Shown: positions 25,490-37,425, counted from the stretch's first letter. The stretch: 64,000 nucleotides of DNA from Ganoderma boninense (GCA_002900995.3 CM035310.1:1647898-1711897), one strand, 5' to 3'. The notes: generated by a model not told the origin, from the sequence alone. Numbers and translations are program-made.

Positions 25490-26234
25490 CGTCTTCGTAG
25501 AGCATCCTTGAAATTCCTTGAAATGTTATCTAGATGTCCCAGGTTTTCCTTGTCTCATCATGAGGCGTGATTTTGTACTACACGGCGGCATCCGCGATGG
25601 TTGTATAGAATTTATGCAGGGAAATGATCTTTTCGTCGCCCAGCCTAATAAGAAGGTTTAGACATGCCCTCTACCTACAGTATGTAGTGCCACCTGCGTG
25701 TAATATCGCTCTTGCATCGACTACCAGTACCCGTGAATCGCGAGTTGTTGCGTTTCAAGAGCTGTGAACATAACTACGGTCTACTATCGCTATCATCTAG
25801 GCTTGAGTCAATCGTTGTGCTCAATAGCGTGCATGAACGGAACAAACTATGACGATTGAATTCCCAGATTCTTCGCCTTCTTGACATATCCTATTGGCGA
25901 AGACATACCCATACTTACTTGTTTGTAGGGGCAACAACGTTGAGTGCTGCCTCAAAGTGCCCTGCGTACTTGTGCTTGAAATGGTGGTTACAAAAGTGTC
26001 AACGACGTGGACGTGATGCTAGTACCACTGTCCTAATATTACATAATCAGACTCAAAAGGGAATTACAGGGGTTTGCGTCGCCATCCACCCAACTCCCGA
26101 CTCAACCTTCATCATCCGAACCTGCGCTACGTTTCTGCTCGGGACAGTATCACTCTCTTCCACATTCGACGGCCACAATCAAGGCCTCAGTTCGCTTTCT
26201 CATCTAGCATTCTACCACGCCAACCCAAACCATC
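25490..26234. other. intergenic
   Basis: 745 bp between the cytidylyltransferase and HMCES-like genes. The first 150 bp look like a 3' UTR and the rest is AT-richer than the upstream spacers. No gene recognised. Confidence 0.55.
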
Positions 26235-27912
26235 ATGTGTGGACGGTTCGCTCTTGGACTTTCTGTGAGATCAGAGTTGCCATTTTCGCCCGTAGTTGAC
26301 TAACATAATGCCTTTATCCCGACTAATCACGAGGAAGCATGATGAAATCCAGCAAATGCACGGGTACAATGTCCAAGTGGGTGAATGGGTTGGACAGGAC
26401 CAGTTCGTTCCAAGGTCAGTTTTTGGGAGACAATGTTACATATTGATAACACTGTCTCACCAACTCTTGAGGTTAGGTACAACGTAGCCCCTCGCACACA
26501 GGCACCAGTGCTAAGGCTGCGGGATGACGACGGAAATGGCTCTTCCCAGAACTCATCGAGGCAGTCCGGACCATCTAGTCGACCTGCAAAGGACCACCTT
26601 GGTCAGGAGGAGACCAGTCATGCGAACGTTCATGACGCATCATCGCGGGAGCAACCAGGGAACAAGCTCGGGTCAATGTTCATGCAAACTATGCGATGGG
26701 GGCTGGTGCCGCACTGGAGCAAACACGAGGATGGGTCTTTGAAGACAATCAATGCTCGATGCGAAGCACTGATTGATGGGTCGGGAGGAATGTGGGCCAG
26801 CATCAAGGGGAAGAAGCGGTGTGCGGTTGTTTGCCAAGGGTAAGTCAGTGGGACACTGCCTGCACTTGTGACAGTGTTTAAGCTCAACTCTTGAATAGAT
26901 ATTATGAGTGGCTGAAGAAAGGAACGGAACGGGTTCCGCATTTTACAAAACCGACGGAGGATAGGCTAATGCTACTGGCTGGATTATGGGATTGTGTGAC
27001 ATTGGAGGGTATGGCCAGCTATCTTATCCAGTGGCTGAATTCACATGAACACTGATGGTCGAAATGGAAACAGGGAGCAACGAGCCCTTATTGACATTCA
27101 CAATTGTTACGACAGATGCAAGTGAAGCATTCAGCTGGCTACATGACCGTCAGCCTGTCATCCTTCCTGATGAGCATGCCCTATCTCTATGGCTAGATAC
27201 CTCCCCTGGCAAGTGGACTGCAGAATTGAGCAAACTCTGTGCACCATACAAATCTGCAGAGCATCCACTCACTTGGTGAGTCTCTTTGCCCCTACACCAA
27301 GTTCAACATGCATGGTGCACCTTCCTGCTCAGTTGGTTGTTGCGCTGACTTCAGATTGCAACAGTTATCAAGTGCCAAAGGAAGTTGGCAAGGTTGGAAC
27401 AGAGTCACCCACCTTTGTGCAACCAGTTGCCGAGCGCAAGGATGGGATTGCCGCCATGTTTTCGAAGCAGCTTGAAAAGGGAACATTGAAAGGATCACAG
27501 TCCAAGGCAGAGAAGCGGAAAGGGCCAGCAATTGATCTGGAACAGGAAGCCAAGAAGGCCAAAGTAGACATTTTGGATGTTGATGCATTGCAAGATGACT
27601 CAGATATCAAATGCATTGATAAGCCCGCCACGGAGACAAATGTACCATCATTATCTATTCAAAAATCCTCGCACCTTATAGGCTAATTTATTTGCTTCAG
27701 GAAGCAGACACCTCTAGTGTCAGACATGGTCCCAAGAGACAAAGAGCCAAACAGCAGCCCAAGGTATTTTTACTGTGCTCATATGTTGTTATGATTGTTG
27801 ATCATCGCACTGTTTTATTATTTTTATCTGCTACACTTCATAGAATTTGTCACCAGTATCACAACAACTTGATGCAAGGAGTAAGATCACTTCATTTTTT
27901 CCCAAGAAATAA
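26235..27912 (+). CDS. HMCES-like: HMCES/SRAP-domain abasic-site DNA-protein crosslink protein
   Basis: SRAP proteins crosslink to abasic sites in single-stranded DNA at forks through Cys2. Eight exons: 26235-26264, 26353-26414, 26477-26839, 26899-27008, 27074-27275, 27365-27641, 27701-27763, 27844-27912; 391 aa. MCGRFALGLS carries the catalytic Cys2; then YNVAPRTQAPVLR (conserved Asn), MRWGLVPHW, INARCEA, GYYEWLKKG (Glu), and the SAEHPLT His after the fourth intron region. The basic tail includes EKRKGPAI. The last two exons give GPKRQRAKQQ and finish SKITSFFPKK, a PIP-box-like end for PCNA. If intron 27642-27700 were retained, a stop at 27684-27686 would remove this tail. The first intron's acceptor (26352) is my least certain choice. 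This is the last host gene before the repeat-rich part. Confidence 0.88.
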
Positions 27913-29387
27913 TTTTTTCGCAATGACACAATGTTACTCTATGTTGGGTTTGTTTTTCTTTGCTGTTCATGAGGTCAAAGCAGACACACTGCACTCAATG
28001 CATATTATTTGTTTGTGGCATTGAATATTTAATCTCAATAAGGCTCTATAGTTAGTATTGTGCAGTGAGAAAAGGACAGCATTTTTCACTGCTCCCCTGC
28101 ATGTAGATTAGTTTCAAGTGCAATGCATTGTATTACTTGTGCTCAAATGTCAAGTCTTATTGGGGCCCTATTGTTTCTCATCTTTTATAGAAAAGCAAGG
28201 TTTTGAATGTGAAAAAGGCAGTTTTCAACAAATCTGGAAGCACACAGTGAATCTGACCCTCAACATGTCCTTATGATCATCATCTTGCTTCTATTGCATG
28301 CCATTGATGTCCTTTACACAATGATGTTTCCTCTAGCTTCTGAGATGCATGTGCTTTGAGGACTTGTCTGTCTTTTCCACCACAATAATTCAGCCTAGGA
28401 GGTTGCAAGATGCCACAGCTGATGTGGCTACCTATGCCCACTATGATTCTCAATAACCACATCTTTATCTAGAAATATCAAAGGTGCAATAATGACATTA
28501 GAATCCTGAGGCTAATAAAAAGTACATGTCTAGGTAGGATCCCAGTATCCTGCATAACACTAGTGGCCTGTGCTAGGAAGGTCAGGTGAGCCAGTAGTAC
28601 TGTAATCTGTTTGCCTATATATCAGCTTAAAACATCAAGACTATTTTGCACTGACTACAGGAAGAATTTTATTAGCAGCTGCTCATTCTAAGGCTAGGGT
28701 ATCAACTGAGACAATGCTGGCTGGGGTGCAGTGAGGCACACTGTTCATTGTCTCAATGTTCTATTGTGCCTTTTACACTTTTGACAATTATGTCTAGATA
28801 AATATGAGACATAGGTTGACACTGAGACTCTTGTTACACAGTGAGTCTCTACTCATCCCTCCTGCAGCTGTCATAGTTCTTCTTCACAAATAATGCTGAC
28901 AAGCTAGAATGTACTCTTTCAATGATCACAGCTATTGATCAATTTTACAAACTCATAGTCTAAATTTGTTCATGTTATTTTGCACAAGCCTCTTAGGCAG
29001 CAGCCTCTCCTAGTTGTATATAACTTCTGCAGCTATGTGAGCCTTTTTTCTTTTTTGCCTTGCGCAGCAAATGCTTGAGACCTAGCTCATATCTTGTCAA
29101 AAAAGTGAATCTTGCTTATGAGGGGAGGCACTTATATCTCTGTTATCGAGTTATTATAATCTAATTTTATGAGGGCCATAGGTGAGTCAGCTAATTATAG
29201 ATATTGTCTCTGGTTTTAATCACCAGTGTGCTTTATAGATGCTAGTCCAGTATATAAAAAACACCTGCCACTTGTAACATGCTGATAATACACTCATCAA
29301 ATGCCAACTGGGTAGACCAAATTCAAGTCAGAGGGGCTCCCACTCTCACATGTTTCTCTTGCATCTCTCAACACCCCAACTGGTGAT
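27913..29387. other. AT-rich decayed intergenic DNA
   Basis: 1.5 kb of AT-rich sequence after the HMCES-like gene with no open frame of note. Looks like decayed repeat DNA at the edge of the transposon-rich compartment. Confidence 0.5.
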
Positions 29388-29843
29388 TGTCATGAACAGC
29401 CTGCTTGGTGCCTACCCCAGTGTCTCACTTTCCCTTTTTGGACAGTTTGCCTCCCATGTCATCCTTATTGTCCTCTGTTGTTTAGCAAACCAGTCCCTTG
29501 TTCTCGAAGTACAATAACTCCTATTACCCATTGTTCCCGTTGTCATTGTACTACATACCATTGTTCTCCCAGTTCCCATGTCCATAGTTACCTATTGTCC
29601 CTAGTTCTCATTGTCTATTACATGTATATAAGGCTTGTACTTTGTACCTGGAGACCTCAGTTTTGACCTCTTGTCTCCAGGTAAGCCCCACTGTATTCTC
29701 GCTCATTAGTTACTTGCTCAATACATTGTATCTCCAGCCTGACTGTTGAGCCCTGCTCTGCTCTCACTGCACAAGTGCTCATTGACACCCTTGCTTGTCT
29801 CGTAAGCCTCCTCCCTGATCTTACTTGACAGCCAGTCATAACA
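29388..29843 (+). repeat. LTR-A copy 1 (solo LTR)
   Basis: 456 bp, starts TGTCATGAAC and ends AGTCATAACA. Diagnostic blocks shared by the family are a CTTGTTCTCGAAGTACAATA stretch, a TACATGTATATAAGG TATA region, GAGACCTCAGTTTTGACCTC, and a tail GATCTTACTTGACAGCCAGT. No clear 5-bp TSD (GTGAT / TGTGT). Confidence 0.8.
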
Positions 29844-31266
29844 TGTGTACCAGTTACTAACTGGTATTTGAAGGTCATCTGGGCTGTCTCTGGGGACCCA
29901 CATTTTGTTTTAACTAGGCAGAAGACCAAGTTCAATTATTAAGACATGCATGTGAAGATCAAGGGCTTCCTGATTCAAAACTCCAACTCTGACACAACAA
30001 AGAACATCATGGCATACTATTAGCACTAGATTTTTGGTGTCTCAAGTGAAACACCTGTGCAGTCTGCCAACACTACCTCCAGTGCTTGGATCCTAGGAAC
30101 ATACTTACAAGTAGACCTTGTTGACTCATTGATTGCAAAGGTCAACTCAGGTTGTGTTTTTATTTTCAAAGGACAAGGCAAGCACACCTTCCCATGCAAG
30201 GGTGCTTCTTAGGCAAGAGCACAATAGTGCAGAAGATTACACTGATTGTGACTATGGTGCTAGTATCATTGGTATGCTGTCATCTGTTCCCTGCAAGACT
30301 TAAAAATTGACATTATTACTATCATCTGCCACATTGTAGCACAACCCTCCTTGTCAACAATTTGCTCTGCCTCTACCTGCCCCTCTCCCAATGCTTACTC
30401 CAGGACAGCCCTAAGCTCTTTGTCCACCACTTCTAAAAAGAGCAAGAGCAAGAAAAGGCCAACATCCACTCAGGCAACCAGAGTGAAGACCAATTTGATG
30501 CCTTTTCTAGCTCCAGCCCAGGGCCAGAACAATGTGGTAGCCCCTGAACTTGAAGAAGAATCTCAGCCTCATTACTTAGGGAACATAATGAATAAAATGA
30601 AGAATACCAAGAACTAGTAGTGTCAGTTCCCAGTGTGCAGTGGATTGGACAAGTTAGTCAGGTAGCAGGAGCCAGATCTGGCCCTGTTTGTATATTTTGA
30701 GCTTTTATTTATCCTTGTCCCTACTGTTCTCATTCACCCTTGCTTTTTTTACATTTATGCTTTGTAATGGTCTCTGTGCTGTACTACATTTCTTCTCTTA
30801 GATCAGTGACTTCAGTCATTGTTGCTACACTTAGTTTCACATTGAATCAGTCTATTTTCACCATTCCTCGATGTCTAAGTTTTTCTCATGTACAATCTTA
30901 ATTGTATTACAATCATGCTCAAAACCAAATACTTGTGCATTGTTTCTGACTGGTGAGTTTTTTGCAGCAGCACCCTGCCTGTATCTGGTGCACCATGTAG
31001 TGCCTAATAGATGTTCATCTCTCCCTTAGACCACCATCTCCTCCTTGTCAAGCCATCTCCCTCCTTCCCCTTGCCTCAAATCTCCCACATCACTGCTATA
31101 TTTGGCCATCTATTGTGATCCTACCTATATTGGCATAGAGCTAAGACTCTTTGTCCACCTTTGAGTTTGTATTGTTCCTCTTGACATCTCCAGTTGTGAG
31201 TTATCTATTTGTTGAAATTATTTTCTTCTACCACCAATCCAATGGCCACAATCTCTATGTTTAATC
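29844..31266. other. decayed repeat DNA
   Basis: 1.4 kb of AT-rich sequence with short unsupported frames, the longest near 30351-30617 (Lys/Ser-rich). Nothing recognisable. Confidence 0.4.
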
Positions 31267-31720
31267 TGTCATAAATGGCCTGCTTAGTGCTTACTCTAGC
31301 ATCTTAGTTTCTTTTTTCAGACAGTTTGCCCATGCCATCCTATTGTTCTCCATTGTTTAGCAAACCCATCCTTTGTTCTCTAGTATAATAACTCTTGTTG
31401 CCCTATTGTTCTCTATCATTATTGTCCTACATACTATTCTCCCTCTACCAGTTCTTTTGTCTATAGTTACCTATTGTTTCCTGTCCTCATTGTCTGGTAC
31501 ATATATAAGGCCTGTACTTTGCTATCTGGAGACCTCAGTTTTGACCTCCTATCACTAACTATGCCTCACTGTATTCTTGCTTGTTAGTTACTCACTCAAT
31601 ACATGTTGTCTCCACAATGACTGTTGAGCCTTGCTCCACTCTCACTGCACAAGCACTTATCAATGCCCTTGCTCATCTTATAAGCCTCTCTGATCTTACT
31701 CAACAGTGAGTTGCAATACA
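31267..31720 (+). repeat. LTR-A copy 2, decayed
   Basis: Same order of blocks as the 29388 copy (TTTAGCAAACCCATC, TACATATATAAGGCC, GGAGACCTCAGTTTTGACCT, GATCTTACTCAACAG) but with many C-to-T and G-to-A type differences. Confidence 0.7.
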
Positions 31721-32607
31721 AATGACCAGTGAAACTCTTTCAATTTATACTATTTTAAGCTATTAAGGTGCTAATCAACCTGTAGGTAACTGATACTCAA
31801 ACTTACAGATCTAATTCACTTTTTTTCTAAGAGGGCTGATTCAGATTCATAGCTGATTCATGACAGAGGTACCTGTAACCTACAGATGACAACCTACAGG
31901 TAAATATCTAGGTTCAGGCCAGGTTAACCTATATAAATTACAAACCTATATTTAGCCTTAGTGGCTTTTGTTAAGTCAAATAGCAGAATTAGATAAGTTT
32001 CACGTAGTAAATAGAAAGGGCTAAAACTTGTAGATTGACATGTAGTTCACAATCAGCAAAGACTGCAAGGTGGACCTCACCTGGCCATTGTTGAAGGTCT
32101 CTATCACAATTTTTCAAGATAGCTTGTCAGACAGTGAAATTCCCTTATTTTATAATTCTAATGCTATGCTTTTTATATAGTGAAATTTACATTTGTGATG
32201 TAAGTAGACTTCAAGTGGCTTGAAGAAATTCTGCTACATTGTCAGTTATTATTTTGACAATATAGCAATATCAGCATATAATAGTTTTATATGAAAAGTT
32301 GGCTATTGGCTTTGAGTCAATTTGTTTAGGTGCTAGTGCTGCTATAGCTAAAATAGGTCATTGGAGGCTACAATTATATATCTATATCTTTGAATATTTG
32401 GCATAAACATAATATCAATAGATAGCTAGGTAAAAAGTGTTACAAAGGTCTAAATAGTGCATGGTATTTTGATTTAGTATTCTACACTTAGCATTGCTGT
32501 CATTATGCTTAACATCTTGGAATTGGTTTGGCTGTCACAGCCAATCAACTGCGCTACCAAACAAACAAACAAACAAAGGGCTCACTAATGGGGCACACAG
32601 GGGGTGG
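31721..32607. other. AT-rich spacer with short foldback-like repeat
   Basis: 31755-31940 repeats CAACCTGTAGGTAA and CAACCTACAGGTAA in both orientations. The end (32540-32607) carries an (ACAA)n run and the purine-rich GGCACACAGGGGGTGG just before the next LTR. The same block occurs after the LTR at 57959, so it is probably retroelement internal sequence. Confidence 0.4.
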
Positions 32608-33067
32608 TGTTATGAACGGCATGCTCGGCACCTACCCTGGTGTCTCTCTTTCCCTTTTTGGACTGTTTGCCTCCCACATCATCCTTATTGTCCTCTGTTG
32701 TTTAGCAAACCCGTCCCTTGTTCTCGAAGTACAATAACTCCTGTTACCCATTGTTCCCGTCATCATTGTACTACATACCATTGTTCTTCCACTGGTTCCC
32801 GTGTCCATAGTTACCTATTGTCCCCGGTTCCCATTGTCTGTTACATGTATATAAGACCTGTACTTTGCTACCTGGAGACCTCAGTTTCGACCTCTTGTCT
32901 CCAGGTAAGCCTCGCTGTATTCTCGCTCGTTACTTACTCGCTCAATACATCTTGTCTCCAGCCTGACTGTCGAGCCCTGCTCCGCTCTTGCTGCACAAGT
33001 GCTCATCGACGCCCTTGCTCGTCTTGTAAGCCTCCTCCCTGATCTTACTCGACAGCCAGTCGTAACA
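32608..33067 (+). repeat. LTR-A copy 3
   Basis: 460 bp, TGTTATGAAC to AGTCGTAACA, the least decayed plus-strand copy. Preceded by a G-rich tract (ACAGGGGGTGG) like a polypurine tract, so it may be the 3' LTR of a deleted element. Flanks GGTGG / GTGAG do not form a TSD. Confidence 0.78.
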
Positions 33068-33068
33068 G

Positions 33069-34330
33069 TGAGGACATAGGCTGGAGGAGTAGAAGGTGGT
33101 ACAGGGTGGCTTGGATGCCACACTCAGGTGAGGCATCTGCAAGGCCACATCCACGTGGATGCAAGCCAGCATATGAGGTGGTGGGGGTGCAGTCTGCATG
33201 GCAGCACATACAAAGGAACAGGGTATTGGGAGACGTTCTTCAAAGTAGGAGATCATGTCATCCTTGAGTGCATATGCACTGCAAGAGGAGGATGAGAGAG
33301 GTAATGGTGGTAGCAGAGGGCTGGAGAGGGAGATGAATCCAATCTTCATGAGGTGCATCACGCACTTCAGTGGATGCATGAAGGCGGGGTTGGCATGAGT
33401 CTTGAAGGCCTGGTCAGCAAACTCATGCAGGTTGTCAAGTATGCGGGTGGTCTCCTCAAACTCGGCAAGGAGCTGGGCTGGTGGAGCATCTCTATTGTTG
33501 CCATCGGCTTCAGACAAGAGATTGCTGGTGTCAGATAGGTAGTCAGAGAACCATTGGTGGTCATCTCCTGGTGCAAGGTTAATGTAGTATAAGGCTGAAC
33601 ACGGCTCGAACTGCGGTTGAGCCGGAGCCGTAGCTGCAGTTATCAGTGCTTTGAAAGGCTCGATCCAGAGCCGCACCTTAACTGCACTGCAGTTTATTAT
33701 TAACCACGGTTCAGTTAATATGTAAACCGCGGCTCAATTTATAAACCGCAGGGATGATTAACAGTTGTTAATATAATAGTGTTCCAACCAGGGATTGAAC
33801 CAGAGACCTCAGGGTTCTGTATTCATTCGATCAGGCATACTGACCACTACACCAACAGACCATTACAGCCATTGGTAAGTAATATAATAAGTACTCCTAC
33901 TTACTGAGATAAGATAAGATAAGATAGATAAGATAAGATAAGGGCCAAAAGGTCGTTGGTATATGAATATACATATGTATAAGCTCATTAAGAGCCCATG
34001 GTGCAGTGGTTAGCATGGCTGTTTCAACACACCGGGCCTCTGGTTCAATTCCCGGCCAGGACAATAGTATTAAATATATAAATATTATGTATTTAATATA
34101 GCATTGTAAACCACGGTTAAACTGCAGTTTCAAGTGTTCTATTGTACCCTTGATCCGGAGCCACAGTTAACTGCACCGCGGTTAACAGTAAACTGCGGCT
34201 CATATAACTGCGGCTCAAATTGCGGCTCGGTTAATTGTTAACCACAGTGTTAACTGTAACCGTGTTCAGCCTTAATGTAGTATGGTGTGCCTTTCTCCCG
34301 TGCACAATGCAAGCACAGGTAGGAGTGGCT
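33069..34330 (-). pseudogene. unknown ORF split by a foldback element
   Basis: Unidentified coding-like sequence. On the minus strand 33069-33590 is open and encodes YYINLAPGDDHQWFSDYL, a Leu/Glu-rich stretch and ALKDDMISYFEERLP. The foldback element at 33591-34273 interrupts it. When the element and one copy of its 10-bp duplication are ignored the frame continues upstream as SHSYLCLHCAREKGTP until 34330, where a second repeat begins. CLHC could be half of a zinc-binding site. GC is higher than the surroundings. Perhaps a captured host gene or part of a DNA transposon; no family recognised. The downstream end abuts an LTR. Confidence 0.45.
33591..34273. mobile_element. foldback / MULE-like non-autonomous element with tRNA-like arms
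   Basis: Begins AAGGCTGAACACGG and ends with its inverted complement. The arms are rich in GCGGCTC/GAGCCGC and GTTAAC motifs. Both flanks are AATGTAGTAT, a perfect 10-bp target duplication. Inside, a tRNA-like block on the minus strand (about 33785-33875; B box GGTTCAATCCC) and one on the plus strand (about 33990-34063; GTGGTTAGCATGG, B box GGTTCAATTCC) face each other across a GATAA-repeat loop. A 9-11 bp duplication with long inverted repeats is characteristic of Mutator-like elements; that assignment is inferred. Confidence 0.7.
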
Positions 34331-34796
34331 TAGGCTGTAGCAAGGATGACCCTAGGGTGTCCAGACCCCAACCCCCACCCTCACCCTCAAAAAACCCTTG
34401 CCCTTGCCAAGGGTGAGGGTTTTTAGCAAGGGTATAAATATTTTGACCCTCATCCTTACCCTTGCATACCCTTACTCTTAACCCTTGCGGGTTTTCTACC
34501 CAAGTTAGCTTTTGGTATGTGTAGTTTGCATTGTCACAACTTTGTAGCTATATATCTATGCAAATAGAACCTAAACATGCTGTTTATCTCTGTCGACTTG
34601 CAATTTTATGTTACTTTGTACCAATGTCAATCTATTATGCCACACTCTTGGTAAACCCTTGCCTATACCCTCAACCCTTGGCAAGGGTGAGGGTTGAGGC
34701 AAGGGTGAGATTTTGATCACCCCCACCCTCACCCTTGGTCTATACCCTTGCTAACCCTTGAGGGTGTCTGACACCCTTGCTACAGCCTGAGGCTGG
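34328..34796. mobile_element. foldback repeat rich in ACCCTTG units
   Basis: Ends AGGCTGTAGCAAGG at the left and, inverted, CCCTTGCTACAGCCT at the right. The arms are packed with ACCCTTG/CAAGGGT units in both orientations. No transposase and no clear target duplication. Confidence 0.5.
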
Positions 34797-36689
34797 CAGG
34801 CCAAGTTACACCTGTCAGAGAGAGCTTGGGTGAGTCGCTTGTGCTTGCTAGAGCACTTGTAATTGCACTTACTGAGATGTTGGTGCAAGTGTTAGCCAAC
34901 ACTATGGCAAACACTCCTCCTCCCTACCGGACAACCCAGGCAACTCCAAAAATCAACTATGAGAAGATAGAGGTTAGCATAGATGAAGAGAGGGACCTAC
35001 AACAGAGTTTACAAGCTATAGGCCCAATAGGCCTTGCAGCTTTGAAGAGCACCTTCTCCACCGCACGTTACACATGACCTAGATTATCCTAATCTGCTGA
35101 CAGCTGTACACCATCATTGGTCTCTTGTGCATTCTTTTGTTCTTTTACCATCATGGTGCTCTACTTTTCAAGTGTTCTATAACCAGGATAGGTAATGTTT
35201 AGTGTGTGCTCACAATGGGTCAACTTATGGACACCATAGGCCTCTGAGATCTGGGACCTGAGGACCCACTCTCCTGTGCTGCTGTCTGAAATAGAATGCA
35301 GTGCACCACTAGTGCTCTTTCTCATTGGCAGGTGTCAAAAATGTCAAGATGGACATCAATGACGTCGGGTGCTGCCATGAGATGAGACCTCCAGTAAGTC
35401 TGGGGGTAAGTACTCAACAACTTGACTGGAAGTCCTGAAGGACAACATATTTGCTGCATCTTTAGGCCTCACCATCAGGCTTGAGGGCACAGCAAACACA
35501 ATGTGAAAGAGTGAAAGAGTGTTATACATTAGGAGAGAGGTGTGCTGTGTCACCGCCTGTCACCACACTAAGGGGTCAACTGGTCAACCAGTCACATCCA
35601 AGTTGTGGTCCAGTGTAGTTGACATCCATCTGGTGTAGTACAGCATAGCGTACATTATGTGTAGCAGGGAAGGTGGCCTTCAAAGCTGCAAGGCCTATTA
35701 GGCCTGCAGCTTGTGAACTCTGTTGTAGGATCTACTGAGAACGAAGATAAACAGGCGTATATAGAGCTTCAGTACCCAGCCACCCCTGAGCTGGAGGGAA
35801 CTCCTGCCTTGGTGGGCAGCCTTACTGTTGTGGACGAAGAAGATGAGTCTTCAGAGACATGCTGGAGGTTATTGATGTGGACACCCTTCCAGATAAGCTC
35901 CAGGAGAACACTCCACACTATAGCATTTGCTCTCGCAACCCTCCTCCTACTGAAGTGGAGCCTGACAACCCATTTCCTGACCAGCCAAATAGAGAAAGGA
36001 AGCTGTCAACCTCTAGCTGCTGCTCACACACCCTCCAAGCACCTGGACAAAGAATGATGTAGCAGCTATGAAGTCTATTCTGAGCTCGCTGCATTGTGCT
36101 GCAAAGAGCTGACTCAGTTATAGCCAGGTAGCACAGCCTGATGCTGCACACTATGATTGAAAAAGAGACTCCTATGAGTCAGCAAGTACAAGGTGTATGA
36201 TATGAGAGCACACCTGCATGAGAAAAAGGGTATAACCACCTGTATGATTATGCATGGAGCTGAGTTGCATCTGTAGAATCCTAGTTGTCTATAGCCACAC
36301 CCTGTACAATATAAAAGTAGTCAGTGTACTACAATGGCAAATGGCTTAACAGTTCTAGATAGCATGTGGTGAGTCACAAAGGTTCTCAAAGGCTCAAGAA
36401 GCAGCCAGTGGCTAGAAAAACTAGCTAGAGAGCCCCAGGGTGAGGCTCTCAGAAAGGTATATATAAGGCCACCTCAAAGAAGAGAAGAGCAAGGTGCTCA
36501 CAGCCAAGCACCAGCACAACACAGAGCAGTGGATGCACATTCAGTACTCAAAAGAGTGAGCACAGCAGAAATGGGCTGGATGGCCAAAGGCACAACAGTG
36601 CTACCTCTCTCAAAGGTCACCTCTACAGAGGAGGAAAGGACCAGGCTGCCTGCTCACATCATCAAGGATAGAGCAGACATCGAGACATT
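34797..36689. other. decayed repeat DNA
   Basis: Short open frames (34826-35077, 35713-36057) without recognisable motifs. ATATATAAGGCC at about 36459 followed by a leader-like stretch could be a remnant retroelement promoter. No gene called. Confidence 0.35.
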
Positions 36690-36691
36690 TC

Positions 36692-36942
36692 TTGAGCCAA
36701 GCCAGTAACAAGCAGGGGCAAAGTTCTCACAGAGGAGAACCTTACCAAGCCCTGACCTGCAAGAAGTGCTACAAAGCTGCAAAACAAATGAACACTCACC
36801 TGGAGGCAAAGACCAACTGGCCAGAGCCATTCACATACTCTTCTATCTGCTACGAGGACAGGATAGAGATGGGCACTAGGCCCACTAAGAAACCAGGACA
36901 TACAGAGACACATACAGTGCATCAGAACCCAAATATAAAAAG
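36692..36942 (+). pseudogene. short Cys-containing ORF fragment cut by the large Gypsy insertion
   Basis: Unrecognised frame beginning MSQASNKQGQ with CKKCYKAAKQ. It is open up to the Gypsy target site. Across the site, counting AAAAG once, the frame stays open for about 37 more codons (48605-48720) to a TGA. Likely a piece of an older element. Confidence 0.35.
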
Positions 36943-37425
36943 TGTTACATCCTTAACCTAGTGGACTTACAGTTCAATAGGTTAGGCCGTTTAGACCAAA
37001 GCCTAGGGACTGACTAGAGTTTGGATACTAGACTTGTTAGGTCTAGAGGACGTAGGGGTATGAAGGTACTGCTTGCAGAGCAGTAGCTGGATAGACAAGA
37101 GACTGAAAACTGGGGGGTCACTACTGAGGTGTCGCCCCTTATATACATGTAGGATCCTAAGGTTTCAGGCTATGTATGTAGTGACTGTAGCTATAGGTTC
37201 AGGGCTATGGACTGCGGACTGCGGGCTGCGGACTGTGGGCTGTGGACTGCGGACTGTGGACTGCGGGCTGTGGACTGTGATCTATGTACTTGGTTACTGT
37301 GGGCTGTGGTCCCTATGCTGTACCCTGGGTGCTATGTACGTGGTTACCCCTTAATGGAATAGGTCTTTAGAAAGGAAAGGGAAAAGTATGGATGTAGTAA
37401 GCCTGCTTACTATGCGTCCGTAACA
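36943..37425 (-). repeat. 3' LTR of the large Gypsy element
   Basis: 483 bp, TGTTACATCC to CGTCCGTAACA, inverted ends TGTTAC/GTAACA. Contains ten copies of a 7-bp unit GGRCTGY at 37209-37278. A CCCCTTATATACATG block is a likely TATA region. Confidence 0.93.

Noticed and set aside
30351..30617. 88-codon Lys/Ser-rich frame
   Set aside because: No domain, decayed surroundings and no promoter or intron signals.
37209..37278. Direct short repeats resembling a CRISPR array
   Set aside because: Units are 7 bp without spacers, lie inside an LTR, and the DNA is eukaryotic. It is a minisatellite.
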